Below are positions 56,739 through 63,841 of a DNA stretch of 64,000 nt, in pieces. Every line of letters starts with the position of its first letter. Within the stretch, counting starts at the first letter, position 1. Source of the stretch: Streptomyces sp. H27-H5 (GTDB lineage Bacteria; Actinomycetota; Actinomycetes; Streptomycetales; Streptomycetaceae); contig NZ_JAPNLK010000007.1 of the NCBI RefSeq assembly GCF_026627505.1, positions 1-64,000 of the forward strand, read 5' to 3'. Under the pieces are notes generated by a model. That model made no database searches, was not told the DNA's origin, and saw only the letters and a program-made list of their open reading frames with translations. The position numbers and the translations under genes are program-made.

Positions 56739-57986
56739 TTGGCGATCACGTCCTACCCCTTCGACGGCCAGGCCGTCACCGAGAGCCAGTTCAGCCAGCT
56801 CTTCCGCGAGTTCGCGGACTCCGGGATCGCGGCCTCCGCCCAGGCCAACGCCTTCAACACCAGCGCGGACGGCACCACCATGTCGGTCAAGGTCCAGCCC
56901 GGCTTCGCCGTGGTACGCGGACACGCGGCGCTGTCCACAGCTGTGGAAACCCTGACGATCGCGGCGGCCGGCACCTCCGCGCGATCCGACCGCGTGATCC
57001 TCCGACTCGATCCGGCTGTCAACCAGATCACATTGGTCGTCCTTCAGGGCGTCGCGGGAGGAACCGTCCCGACCCCGACCCAGACCGACACCGGCATCTA
57101 CGAGCTGCCGCTCGCAACGGTCTCCGTGGCCGCGAATGCGACCTCCATCGCTTCTGCGGCCGTCACCAAGGAGCGGCCCTTCATCGGACAGTCCGTAGGC
57201 GTATGGGTCAACGCCACCCGGCCGGCGGCCCCGCGCCTGGGGAAACTCGGCTACAACTACGACTCCTCGGCATGGGAGTTCTGGAACGGTACGGCCTGGA
57301 CATCCCTGGTGTCCTCCGTTTCATGGTCGAGTCTCACCGGCAAGCCCGCCACGTTCCCCGCCTCGGCGCACTCCCACCCCTGGGCGGAGGTGACCGGCGC
57401 GCCCACGTCGATGCCCCCCACCACCCACAAGCATCCATGGGGAGACATCACCGGCACCCCCGCGACATATCCGCCTGCGGGCCACGCGCACAACTGGAAC
57501 GACATCGCGGGGAAGCCGGGACAGTTCCCGCCCACCGACCACTGGCACGGCCAGTACCTCGACTCCGGCGGCACCATCAACTGGGCCAACGGCTCCAAGA
57601 TGCCGCACAACAACTCGGCTTCCGGCTCCGGCACCTGGTACGCGGTGTGGGTAGAGGGCGACGGGACGTTCTGCCGCAACACGTCGAGCATCCGGTTCAA
57701 GGAGAACGTACGGCCCCACGAGATCCGTCCCGAGGACGTACTCGCACTGCGCCCCGTGATCTACGACCGCAAGCCGACCGAGGAGCGCCCCGAGCCGCGC
57801 ACCAACGAAGTGGGCCTGATCGCCGAAGAGGTCGAGCAGACGCTCCCCTGGCTCGTGAACTACTACGAAGGCCAGGTCGACGGCCTGCGATACGACCTCC
57901 TTGGCGTCGCCCTGGTGGCCGTCGCCAAGGACCAGGCCGCACGCATCGAGCGCCTGGAGGCCCTCGTCGAGGAGCTGTCCCCGTGA
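56739..57986 (+). CDS. Tail fibre with S74 intramolecular chaperone
   Basis: 415 residues from TTG 56739 with AAAGGAGG 7 bases upstream. The N-terminal half is beta-rich (TMSVKVQPGFAVVRGHAALS). His-rich pseudo-repeats PASAHSHPWAEVTG, PPTTHKHPWGDITG and PPAGHAHNWNDIAG likely bind metal along the shaft. The C-terminal 90 residues are the peptidase S74 chaperone (SIRFKENVRPHEIRPEDVLA, then EVGLIAEEVEQTLPWLVNYY), which trimerises and cuts itself off at the Ser in SIRFKEN. Confidence 0.88.
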   Translation: MAITSYPFDGQAVTESQFSQLFREFADSGIAASAQANAFNTSADGTTMSVKVQPGFAVVRGHAALSTAVETLTIAAAGTSARSDRVILRLDPAVNQITLVVLQGVAGGTVPTPTQTDTGIYELPLATVSVAANATSIASAAVTKERPFIGQSVGVWVNATRPAAPRLGKLGYNYDSSAWEFWNGTAWTSLVSSVSWSSLTGKPATFPASAHSHPWAEVTGAPTSMPPTTHKHPWGDITGTPATYPPAGHAHNWNDIAGKPGQFPPTDHWHGQYLDSGGTINWANGSKMPHNNSASGSGTWYAVWVEGDGTFCRNTSSIRFKENVRPHEIRPEDVLALRPVIYDRKPTEERPEPRTNEVGLIAEEVEQTLPWLVNYYEGQVDGLRYDLLGVALVAVAKDQAARIERLEALVEELSP

Positions 57987-58318
57987 GCCTGGAGCCATCG
58001 GTGCAAGTCGCCCTCGTCTCGACCGGCGGGGCCATAACGGTGGCCCTCGTCGGAGTCTTGGTCGAGCTCGTACGCCGCCAGGGCGCCGCACTGGCCGAGG
58101 TGCGCGAGCACACCCAAGAGGCCCGCGACCAGGTCTCAAACGACCACACGACGAACCTCCGCGACGACCTCGACCGGGTCATCCACGGCCTCGATCGCGT
58201 CCTCGACAGCCAGGACCACCACGGCGAGGAGCTGGCCAGTCTGCGCCGCGATATCGCGCACGAGCGAGCCGAGCGCTTGGCAGTCGCGGAGCGGCTGGAC
58301 GCACACCTCGCGCCCTGA
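57983..58318 (+). CDS. Small membrane protein, DUF2746-like, possible holin partner
   Basis: 111 residues from GTG 57983, overlapping the fibre stop (GTGA). One N-terminal membrane helix (VALVSTGGAITVALVGVLVE) and a charged coiled coil (DDLDRVIHGLDRVLDSQDHH). Phage proteins of this shape lie beside the endolysin, and some act in lysis. The exact role is not proven. Confidence 0.72.
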   Translation: MSLEPSVQVALVSTGGAITVALVGVLVELVRRQGAALAEVREHTQEARDQVSNDHTTNLRDDLDRVIHGLDRVLDSQDHHGEELASLRRDIAHERAERLAVAERLDAHLAP

Positions 58319-58325
58319 ATTTCCC

Positions 58326-58384
58326 ACCCACCTACTGACTTAGTAGGTGGGTCCCTCGACCCCTGACACCTGTCGGTGCAGGGG
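58326..58384 (+). terminator. Tandem terminators ending the structural operon
   Basis: First hairpin: 11-base-pair stem ACCCACCTACT/AGTAGGTGGGT (58326-58352). Second: CCCCTG-CACC/GGTG-CAGGGG with one bulge (58360-58384) followed by TTCTT. It separates tail genes from the lysis cassette. Confidence 0.82.
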
Positions 58385-58410
58385 TTCTTGCATGTCTGGA
58401 GAACCCTCCC

Positions 58411-59175
58411 CTGAGCATCAACATCACCCCCCGCTCCGAGTGGGGCGCGAAGCCCTGGAATGGCACCCCCAACTCCGTCGCCCTCAGCCAGCGCACCGAG
58501 TTCTTCATCCACTACGACGGCGCCGACCACATCGATCGAACCGGCCCCTCTGTCCCGCAGGCGATCGAGCGCGGCCATCTCGGCCAGGGCTGGGCGGGGA
58601 TCGGCTACTCCTTCGTCGTCGACCAGGCCGGCAACGTCTTCGAGGGTCGCGGCTGGAGCCTCCAGGGCGCCCACTGCCCTGGACACAACGTCACGGGCTT
58701 CGGCGTACAGATCGCTGTTGGCGGCGACCAGGAGCCCTCGGCGAAGGCACTCGCCGCAGCACGCGCGCTCTACGACGAAGCGTGCCGGAAGACCGGCCGC
58801 ACGCTCGCCAAGCGCGGTCACAAGGACGGCTTCGCCACCGAATGTCCCGGCGGTCGGCTCTACGCGTGGGTTCAGGCCGGTATGCCGGCCAGCTCGACCG
58901 GGGGCGAAGGCGGCGGCAACGTGGTCGCCCTCGCATCAGGCGTGAAGCCCGGGGCCCGGCATCCCCAGGTCCGTGAGCTTCAGCAGCTCCTGCTTCAGAC
59001 CGGATACGGCCCGATCCCGGGCGCGGTAACCGACTTCTACGGTCCGGCGACTCAGAGCGCAGTGGCCCGATTCCACGACCGCCACACCGAGCTCAAGTCC
59101 ACCGGGGTTTCCCGAGACGTCACGATCGGAGGCCGCGGCTTCGCGGTGCTCCAGAAGGAAGCTGGTCGCCGATGA
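58411..59175 (+). CDS. Endolysin: amidase with peptidoglycan-binding domain, CTG start
   Basis: 254 residues from CTG 58411, with GGAG 9 bases upstream. Upstream to its stop (58336-58338) and downstream to ATG 58882 the frame has no ATG/GTG/TTG, and ATG 58882 would delete the catalytic domain. Amidase_2 at 1-150: zinc ligands His in FFIHYDGADH, His in GAHCPGHN and Cys in ATECPGGR; also WAGIGYSFVVDQAGNVFEGR. PG_binding_1 at about 170-250 (QVRELQQLLLQTGYGP, FYGPATQSAVARFH). It cleaves N-acetylmuramoyl-L-alanine bonds for lysis. Confidence 0.88.
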   Translation: MSINITPRSEWGAKPWNGTPNSVALSQRTEFFIHYDGADHIDRTGPSVPQAIERGHLGQGWAGIGYSFVVDQAGNVFEGRGWSLQGAHCPGHNVTGFGVQIAVGGDQEPSAKALAAARALYDEACRKTGRTLAKRGHKDGFATECPGGRLYAWVQAGMPASSTGGEGGGNVVALASGVKPGARHPQVRELQQLLLQTGYGPIPGAVTDFYGPATQSAVARFHDRHTELKSTGVSRDVTIGGRGFAVLQKEAGRR

Positions 59176-59390
59176 GCAAGATGCTGATGCCGGGCTCTAA
59201 GCCTCCGACCCTCGTAAGCCTGCTACCCGTTCGCTACCGCACCCGCGCAGGCGCGATCCTGGCCGCGATCGGCGTCGCGGTGAGCGTCGCGGCCATCGTC
59301 TACGCGGACAGCCCCGAGGTCGCGGTCATGGTCCAGATCCTGACCGCCCTTGGCGTCGTGGCCCCATCCGAGACCGAGGACGCCGAGTAA
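59172..59390 (+). CDS. Holin
   Basis: 72 residues from ATG 59172, overlapping the endolysin stop (ATGA). One or two membrane segments (AGAILAAIGVAVSVAAIVYA, VAVMVQILTALGVVAP) and an acidic C-terminus fit a small class II holin. It lets the endolysin reach the wall. Assigned by size, topology and position. Confidence 0.78.
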   Translation: MSKMLMPGSKPPTLVSLLPVRYRTRAGAILAAIGVAVSVAAIVYADSPEVAVMVQILTALGVVAPSETEDAE

Positions 59391-59397
59391 TGAAGAA

Positions 59398-59425
59398 GCC
59401 CCCACCAGCCAGCGCTGGTGGGGGC
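59398..59425. terminator. Bidirectional terminator after the lysis cassette
   Basis: A perfect 12-base-pair stem, GCCCCCACCAGC with its complement, loop of 4, followed by CTTCTCC. It also serves the opposing gene 59440-59733. Confidence 0.85.
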
Positions 59426-59439
59426 CTTCTCCTGCTTCT

Positions 59440-59733
59440 CTACGCCTTGCCGGTCGCCTTCGCGGCCTCGATCTCTGCAACGGTCACAACCTTGCGCGTC
59501 CGCCGCCCCTTGGGCGGGCGGTCGGCAGTCGTGGAGGTCGGCCCAGGCGCCTCAGCCTCGATCGGGCTTGCGGGCTCGTCCGGCTGCCTCAGTACCTCCT
59601 CGAAGGGCGCGGCATGGTCGCCGCACCTAGCCGTCGTACGTGAGCGGCCACTCTCCGGCTCCGTAATGGTGTAACTAACGACAGGGACGCCAACGCTACG
59701 GCAGACGTCGCAAACTTCTACCTCAATCAGCAC
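59440..59733 (-). CDS. Small zinc-finger protein next to the repressor
   Basis: 97 residues from GTG 59733 (LIEVEVCDVCRSVGVPVVSY), with GGAG and AAGGG upstream. A CxxC...C..H arrangement suggests one zinc site (CDVCRS, then RCGDH). The C-terminal half is a Pro-rich linker and a basic segment (RPPKGRRTRKVVTVAEIEAA), reminiscent of Lsr2/histone-like tails. It is oriented opposite to the repressor; repressor-motif copies lie in it and in its promoter, so it may belong to the lysogenic/lytic switch. Function unknown. Confidence 0.65.
   Translation of the reverse strand: MLIEVEVCDVCRSVGVPVVSYTITEPESGRSRTTARCGDHAAPFEEVLRQPDEPASPIEAEAPGPTSTTADRPPKGRRTRKVVTVAEIEAAKATGKA
59662..59677 (+). promoter_or_regulatory. 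Stoperator-like site
   Basis: CGTAATGGTGTAACTA on the plus strand, inside the leftward gene 59440-59733. It is the only copy opposing its host gene's direction. Confidence 0.5.
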
Positions 59734-59763
59734 AACCCTTACGTCTCCTTGTTCGTCTTGACT

Positions 59764-59779
59764 CGTCCAACTATTACAT
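59764..59779 (-). promoter_or_regulatory. Repressor site in the divergent repressor promoter
   Basis: ATGTAATAGTTGGACG on the minus strand, between the repressor start (59860) and the divergent 59733 start. It lies just after a TTGACT (59759-59764) that may be the repressor's -35, suggesting autoregulation. Confidence 0.6.
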
Positions 59780-59859
59780 GCGACTGTAGAGCCGTGCCTG
59801 CTGCCGCGACAACGGCCATGCACTCACAGGGACCATCAAACCAGGGAAGGGTGGACAAC

Positions 59860-60342
59860 ATGGGCCGTGCCAGCAAAGTCAAGAATCACGATGAGGCGAA
59901 GCGCTGGCTCGGTGAGGGCAAGTCCTACGCCTGGATGGTCGCGAAGTACAAAGAGAAGTACGGCGTCGACACCTCGCCCACCTATTGGGCTGTCTACAGG
60001 AATCGCGCCGATCTTCCTCTTCGGATCGCTCGCGACAATGACCTAATTCCCTGGCAGGTAGAGCAGCGGCATCGCTGGTCGTACGACCTCGTCATGCTTC
60101 GCTTCGAGGCCAGGCGCCGCGCGGTAGAACAGGGCGACTCAAATCTCAAGCCGCTTTCGGATTACGACGCGAAGCGGCTTGCGTCCTGGAAGCGAGACCT
60201 GACCGAGGCGAATGCGGTCGTTTACTACGATCCCACGACGGACGATGGGTTCTTCCTCGTTCCTCGGGAAATCTCTGACACAGACATTGTGCGCGCGATC
60301 CGCCCGGGAGACCCGGCTAAGCCCCGCAGCACAGATAGCTGA
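59860..60342 (+). CDS. Immunity repressor, mycobacteriophage L5 gp71-like
   Basis: 160 residues from ATG 59860, with AAGGGTGG 5 bases upstream. An N-terminal helix-turn-helix (NHDEAKRWLGEGKSYAWMVA, KYKEKYGVDTSPTYWAVYR) is followed by PWQVEQRHRWSYDLVMLRFE and LSDYDAKRLASWKRDL. The C-terminus DPTTDDGFFLVPREISD matches the end of L5 gp71, as I recall that protein (W-pW...L.SW...L...DP...GGF.yVPR.ISD.D). In L5, this monomeric repressor silences the prophage by binding many asymmetric stoperators. The matching motif is scattered through this prophage. It should keep lysogeny and give superinfection immunity. Confidence 0.75.
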   Translation: MGRASKVKNHDEAKRWLGEGKSYAWMVAKYKEKYGVDTSPTYWAVYRNRADLPLRIARDNDLIPWQVEQRHRWSYDLVMLRFEARRRAVEQGDSNLKPLSDYDAKRLASWKRDLTEANAVVYYDPTTDDGFFLVPREISDTDIVRAIRPGDPAKPRSTDS

Positions 60343-60357
60343 AGATCGAAATCTGTA

Positions 60358-60390
60358 CGAACCGCCCCAGAGATCATCTGGGGCGGTTCG
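60358..60390. terminator. Bidirectional terminator between repressor and IclR genes
   Basis: A perfect 14-base-pair stem, CGAACCGCCCCAGA with its complement, loop of 5, followed by TCGTTT. Confidence 0.85.
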
Positions 60391-60402
60391 TCGTTTCCGC
60401 CG

Positions 60403-61203
60403 TTAAGCCGCGGAAGTGGTGGTGGGTGCGGAGGCAATACGGCTGAGCATGTCGCCCGCCATGAGGGTCGCAGCCACAAGACCACTCGTATCCGTCGGCA
60501 TATCCTTCGCTGGAATCCACAGCAGGAGTGATCCCTGAATGGTCTCGTCCCACATGACGGGAACTGCCACGGAGTCCCACCCGCTCATGCACTCCTGGCG
60601 GCCAATGGCGAAGCCGCACTCGATGATGTCCTTGAGCGATTCGACCAGGAGATCGTTGTCGCGGATTACACCGGGGCCGACACCCTCGGGGACCTGTTCG
60701 GCGAGAACCCTCTCCTGGAACGGCGCCGGCATGTGCGCGAGGATCACGCGCCCGCTCGCCCCCGTGCGAAGGGACCGACTGTACTTGACTAGCTCAAACG
60801 GGTCGATGCCGATGGACTTGGGGTCGAAGTCGCCGATCGCGTAGTCCGTGCAGATCCGTCGGGTCCCCACGACCGCGTAGTAGGCGACCAGGCCCCCTGT
60901 CGAACGCTGGAGCTTGTCGAGGACAGCGTGCGTCATCTCCTCGTCGGGAGTCTGGGCAAGTGCCTGCATCGAGAGGCGGAACGCACCAGGCCCAAGACGG
61001 TAGAGCTGCCGACCGTTCTCCTTGACTTGGACGAAGTTTCCGTCGGCAAGCCCGTCCTGGAGTACGCGATAAACGGTAGCTCTGTCGAGGTCGGTCGCCT
61101 TGGCAATAGCCGCAGGGCCGTGACAATCCCCGTCGAGGTCAGCGAAAGCCCGCTGAACCAGAAAAACTCGCTTGCCGTGCGCCGTGCCCTTGGCCGTGGT
61201 CAT
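60403..61203 (-). CDS. IclR-family transcriptional regulator
   Basis: 266 residues from ATG 61203, with AGGGGAA 4 bases upstream. The winged helix is LDGDCHGPAAIAKATDLDRA, TVYRVLQDGLADGNFVQ. The C-terminal IclR effector domain includes RTGASGRVILAHMPAPFQER, IRDNDLLVESLKDIIECGFA and a C-terminal CMSGWDSVAVPVMWDETIQG. It lies 100 bases downstream of the quinone oxidoreductase on the same strand. The pair looks like a self-regulated metabolic unit carried in the prophage. Its ligand is unknown. Confidence 0.88.
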   Translation of the reverse strand: MTTAKGTAHGKRVFLVQRAFADLDGDCHGPAAIAKATDLDRATVYRVLQDGLADGNFVQVKENGRQLYRLGPGAFRLSMQALAQTPDEEMTHAVLDKLQRSTGGLVAYYAVVGTRRICTDYAIGDFDPKSIGIDPFELVKYSRSLRTGASGRVILAHMPAPFQERVLAEQVPEGVGPGVIRDNDLLVESLKDIIECGFAIGRQECMSGWDSVAVPVMWDETIQGSLLLWIPAKDMPTDTSGLVAATLMAGDMLSRIASAPTTTSAA

Positions 61204-61302
61204 TACTTCCCCTGAACAAAACGCAGCGCCGCCTTCCTCGGCGACGCCGCGAATACCTGTGGTCCCAAGCCAGCGCGTTTGCGGAGCGCGGACTCAAGGA
61301 TG

Positions 61303-62253
61303 TTACTGCCGAGTTTGCTTGATCATTACCTTACCCGTCGTCAGACGGGCCTCCAGGTCCGTGTGCGCCCTCGATGCCTCACCACTGTTGTAGCAGGGGC
61401 CTATGACAGGCCGCAGATCCCCACGCGCCGTGGCTTCGAACAAGGCAGCCATCGAATCACGCAGGGCGTACCGAACGCCGTACAGGTTGGGAAGCCAAAA
61501 CCCCGATACAGACTGCGACTTCTGCATCAGGTCCGTGATCGACGGCGACCGGCGGTCCCCCGAGACGCATCCATAGACCGCCATGCGGCCACGAGGCGCG
61601 AGGGCGGCGAGAGTTGAATCGAAGACCGAGCCGCCCACCATCTCCAGGGCGGCGCTCACAGGCCCCTCGTTGGCTTCGAGAATCCGGGCGGCGAGGTCCC
61701 CGCCCAACGTGGTGTCGAGTACGGCATCTGCGCCCAGGCCTCGCACGAGATCCGCCTTGTCCGCGCCCCCGGCGAGGGCGATGACGCGGGCACCGGCGAG
61801 CTTGGCGAGCTGCACCGCAAGCGATCCGACACCGCCTGCCGCGGCCGGCACGAGGACGGAGTCACCCTTTGTGATCCTGATCACCGAATGCAGCAGGTGC
61901 CAGGCGGATTGCCCCTGAAGGGTGAGCGCAACGGCCTGGTCGTCGCTGATCTCGTCCGGGACGTGCCAGGTGAGGAGGCGGCGCACCAGCGTCTTTTCCG
62001 CGTACCCGCCTCCCTGACACAGTCCGACGACGCGGCGCCCGTCCGGCAGGGTCCCCACGACCTCGTTGCCCGGGACGATCGGGTACTCGACCTGAGCCAG
62101 GTAGTCCCCCTGCCGCACGTGGATGTCGGCGTAGTTGACCCCTGACCGCGAGACGGTCACCACGTGGTGCCCTGCGATGGCTCGCGGGTCCGGCACCTCC
62201 ATCTCACGCAGCACCTCCGGACCGCCAGCCTGAGTCATCACAATCGCGCGCAT
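61303..62253 (-). CDS. Zinc-independent quinone oxidoreductase / alcohol dehydrogenase-like (MDR)
   Basis: 316 residues from ATG 62253 (MRAIVMTQAGGPEVLREMEV) with AAAGGA 5 bases upstream. GroES-like N-terminal part (PGNEVVGTLPDGRRVVGLCQ) and a Rossmann fold with VLVPAAAGGVGSLAVQLAKL and ARVIALAGGADKADLVRGLG, as in NADPH:quinone reductases (QOR). No catalytic or structural zinc ligands are seen. Cytoplasmic, NADPH-dependent. It sits in the prophage between the repressor and early genes, an unusual cargo position. Three palindromes lie upstream. Confidence 0.88.
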   Translation of the reverse strand: MRAIVMTQAGGPEVLREMEVPDPRAIAGHHVVTVSRSGVNYADIHVRQGDYLAQVEYPIVPGNEVVGTLPDGRRVVGLCQGGGYAEKTLVRRLLTWHVPDEISDDQAVALTLQGQSAWHLLHSVIRITKGDSVLVPAAAGGVGSLAVQLAKLAGARVIALAGGADKADLVRGLGADAVLDTTLGGDLAARILEANEGPVSAALEMVGGSVFDSTLAALAPRGRMAVYGCVSGDRRSPSITDLMQKSQSVSGFWLPNLYGVRYALRDSMAALFEATARGDLRPVIGPCYNSGEASRAHTDLEARLTTGKVMIKQTRQ

Positions 62254-62319
62254 GTTGATCCTTTTCTGGTTCGTTGTATCCCCCATTTTATGAGCGCCCC
62301 AGGAAGGCTCGAACCGTGA

Positions 62320-62334
62320 TTTCACCTGGTGAAA
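62320..62334. promoter_or_regulatory. Palindromic operator 1 upstream of quinone oxidoreductase
   Basis: TTTCACCTGGTGAAA, perfect arms of 7 around a central T, 67 bases before the start. Confidence 0.7.
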
Positions 62335-62354
62335 CACGCCGACATCGCCCGCCG

Positions 62355-62369
62355 TTTCACCTGATGAAA
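62355..62369. promoter_or_regulatory. Palindromic operator 2
   Basis: TTTCACCTGATGAAA, one mismatch; extended by G/C on both sides. Centre 35 bases from operator 1. Confidence 0.65.
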
Positions 62370-62383
62370 CGAGGCCGGGCTCA

Positions 62384-62398
62384 TTTCACGTGACGAAA
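62384..62398. promoter_or_regulatory. Palindromic operator 3
   Basis: TTTCACGTGACGAAA inside a 19-base imperfect palindrome (CATTTCACG...CGAAATG). Centre 29 bases from operator 2. Confidence 0.6.
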
Positions 62399-62468
62399 TG
62401 AAGGGTTGCTGCAATTCCCGAAAAGGGGCCTAAATCACGCCGTCTGGAAGCTTTGCGTCCGGTACGGT

Positions 62469-62483
62469 TTGCAAGGGTTGACC
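62469..62483 (+). promoter_or_regulatory. Stoperator-like site before the rightward early genes
   Basis: TTGCAAGGGTTGACC on the plus strand, 91 bases before the 62574 gene. Its TTGACC could also serve as a -35. Confidence 0.5.
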
Positions 62484-62573
62484 GGAGGGCAGCCCGACGG
62501 GCAGGATCTAGGATCGTACGAACGTTCGACCGCCGGAGCAGGGAAGCGCCGGCACGGGGAGAGGAGCCGTCGG

Positions 62574-62843
62574 ATGATGCATGGCCAGGGGGCGGTCTCC
62601 ATGTGTGAAGCCGAGCCGATCAGGCGAGCCGAAGTCCTGTACCTGCCGGGCGTAGCCCTGCATGTCGCCGAGGACGAGTCGGACTGCCACATCACGGTCA
62701 GCCCCGATCACGCACCGGACTACCTGCGCCGCATCCTCCAGGTCGCCGAACAGCGCGGTCTCGGACTCCTTGACCAGGATGAGTGCGAGCCGATCCTGCT
62801 CGCGGACGACTCGGTGCGTCTCTACCTTCAAATCGCCGCCTAA
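62574..62843 (+). CDS. Hypothetical early phage protein
   Basis: 89 residues from ATG 62574, with GAGGAG 7 bases upstream. Alpha/beta: AEVLYLPGVALHVAEDESDC, HAPDYLRRILQVAEQRGLGL, EPILLADDSVRLYLQIAA. The frame stays open upstream but has no ribosome site there. Probably the first gene of the rightward early transcript. No family recognised. Confidence 0.68.
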   Translation: MMHGQGAVSMCEAEPIRRAEVLYLPGVALHVAEDESDCHITVSPDHAPDYLRRILQVAEQRGLGLLDQDECEPILLADDSVRLYLQIAA

Positions 62844-62858
62844 CACCTGGAGCCATTT

Positions 62859-63788
62859 TTGACCCTGACCATCACCGACCTCCCGGCCCCTGCTGTCCCT
62901 CGGGACGGATGGGGCCGCCCTCTCGTCGTACCCAAGGGCGGCGGAACTCCCAAGCCCCTGACGAGGACAACCACGTACATCGACTGCATCGAGGACAAGG
63001 CGGCCCTGACCGCCTGGAAGTCGCGTATGACCCTCGTCGGCGCATCACGCGACCCTGCCATGGCGGCACGGGCGAAGGAGTTGAACCCCGACAGTCGCGA
63101 GGGCAAGACCGCGCTCGACGAGCTCACCGAGCGGGCCGTGAGCCTCGCGGGGGCGAACAGGAAGCGGGAGTACGGCACCCATCTGCACACGCTCTCCGAA
63201 GCCGTAGACCGCGGAGAGCCTCTGCCCGCCGGCACGTCAGACTCCGACGTGGCCGACATGGCGGCCTACAAGATGGCGACTGTCGGTTTCGACACGGTGG
63301 CCATCGAGCAGTTCGTCGTCGTGGACGAGCTCGGCGTGGGTGGCACCTTCGACCGGCTTCTGCACTACTCGGGCCCAGGCCCCGACGGCCGCCCCTTCGA
63401 AGGCCTGCTGATCGGCGACCTGAAGACGGGGTCGGTGCAGTACGGAGGGCTAAAGATGGCCAGTCAGCTTGCCGTCTATGCCCACGGCGAGCAATACGAC
63501 CACACGCGCTTTCCGGTGGACGGGTACGACAAGAAGGCCCTGGCCAAGTGGCGGAAGGTCGAGGTGCCGGGCGAGAAGGCCGAGGCCGCCTACGCCGAGG
63601 CGCCTGGTGTTAATCATGACTGGGGCGTGATCATCCATCTGCCCGCCGGAGAGGCGCAGTGCACCCTGTACTGGGCCGATCTGCGGCTCGGCTGGGAAGC
63701 GGCCCTTCTAGCTCGCGACATCCGACGCATGCGATCCACTCGGGGGGCGCTCGTCGAGTTCCCTGGCTCAGCTCAGCGGAACGTTTGA
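62859..63788 (+). CDS. PD-(D/E)XK (Cas4/RecB-like) phage exonuclease
   Basis: 309 residues from TTG 62859. Nuclease core: REYGTHLHTLSEAVDRGEPL (motif His), VVDELGVGGTFDRLLHY (motif II Asp) and LLIGDLKTGSVQYGGLKMAS (D-x-K with the following Q/Y helix), then QLAVYAHGEQYD. These are the metal-dependent exonucleases of actinophage replication/recombination modules. It would process DNA ends for recombination or replication. It belongs to the rightward early region that continues past the window. Confidence 0.82.
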   Translation: MTLTITDLPAPAVPRDGWGRPLVVPKGGGTPKPLTRTTTYIDCIEDKAALTAWKSRMTLVGASRDPAMAARAKELNPDSREGKTALDELTERAVSLAGANRKREYGTHLHTLSEAVDRGEPLPAGTSDSDVADMAAYKMATVGFDTVAIEQFVVVDELGVGGTFDRLLHYSGPGPDGRPFEGLLIGDLKTGSVQYGGLKMASQLAVYAHGEQYDHTRFPVDGYDKKALAKWRKVEVPGEKAEAAYAEAPGVNHDWGVIIHLPAGEAQCTLYWADLRLGWEAALLARDIRRMRSTRGALVEFPGSAQRNV

Positions 63789-63801
63789 TATAGTGTAACT
63801 A
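63785..63801 (+). promoter_or_regulatory. Stoperator site
   Basis: TTGATATAGTGTAACTA on the plus strand, overlapping the exonuclease stop in the 53-base gap. Confidence 0.68.
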
Positions 63802-63841
63802 CGCACTGGGGAGGCCCGGTGCTCAAGGAGAGGGGACAGTA

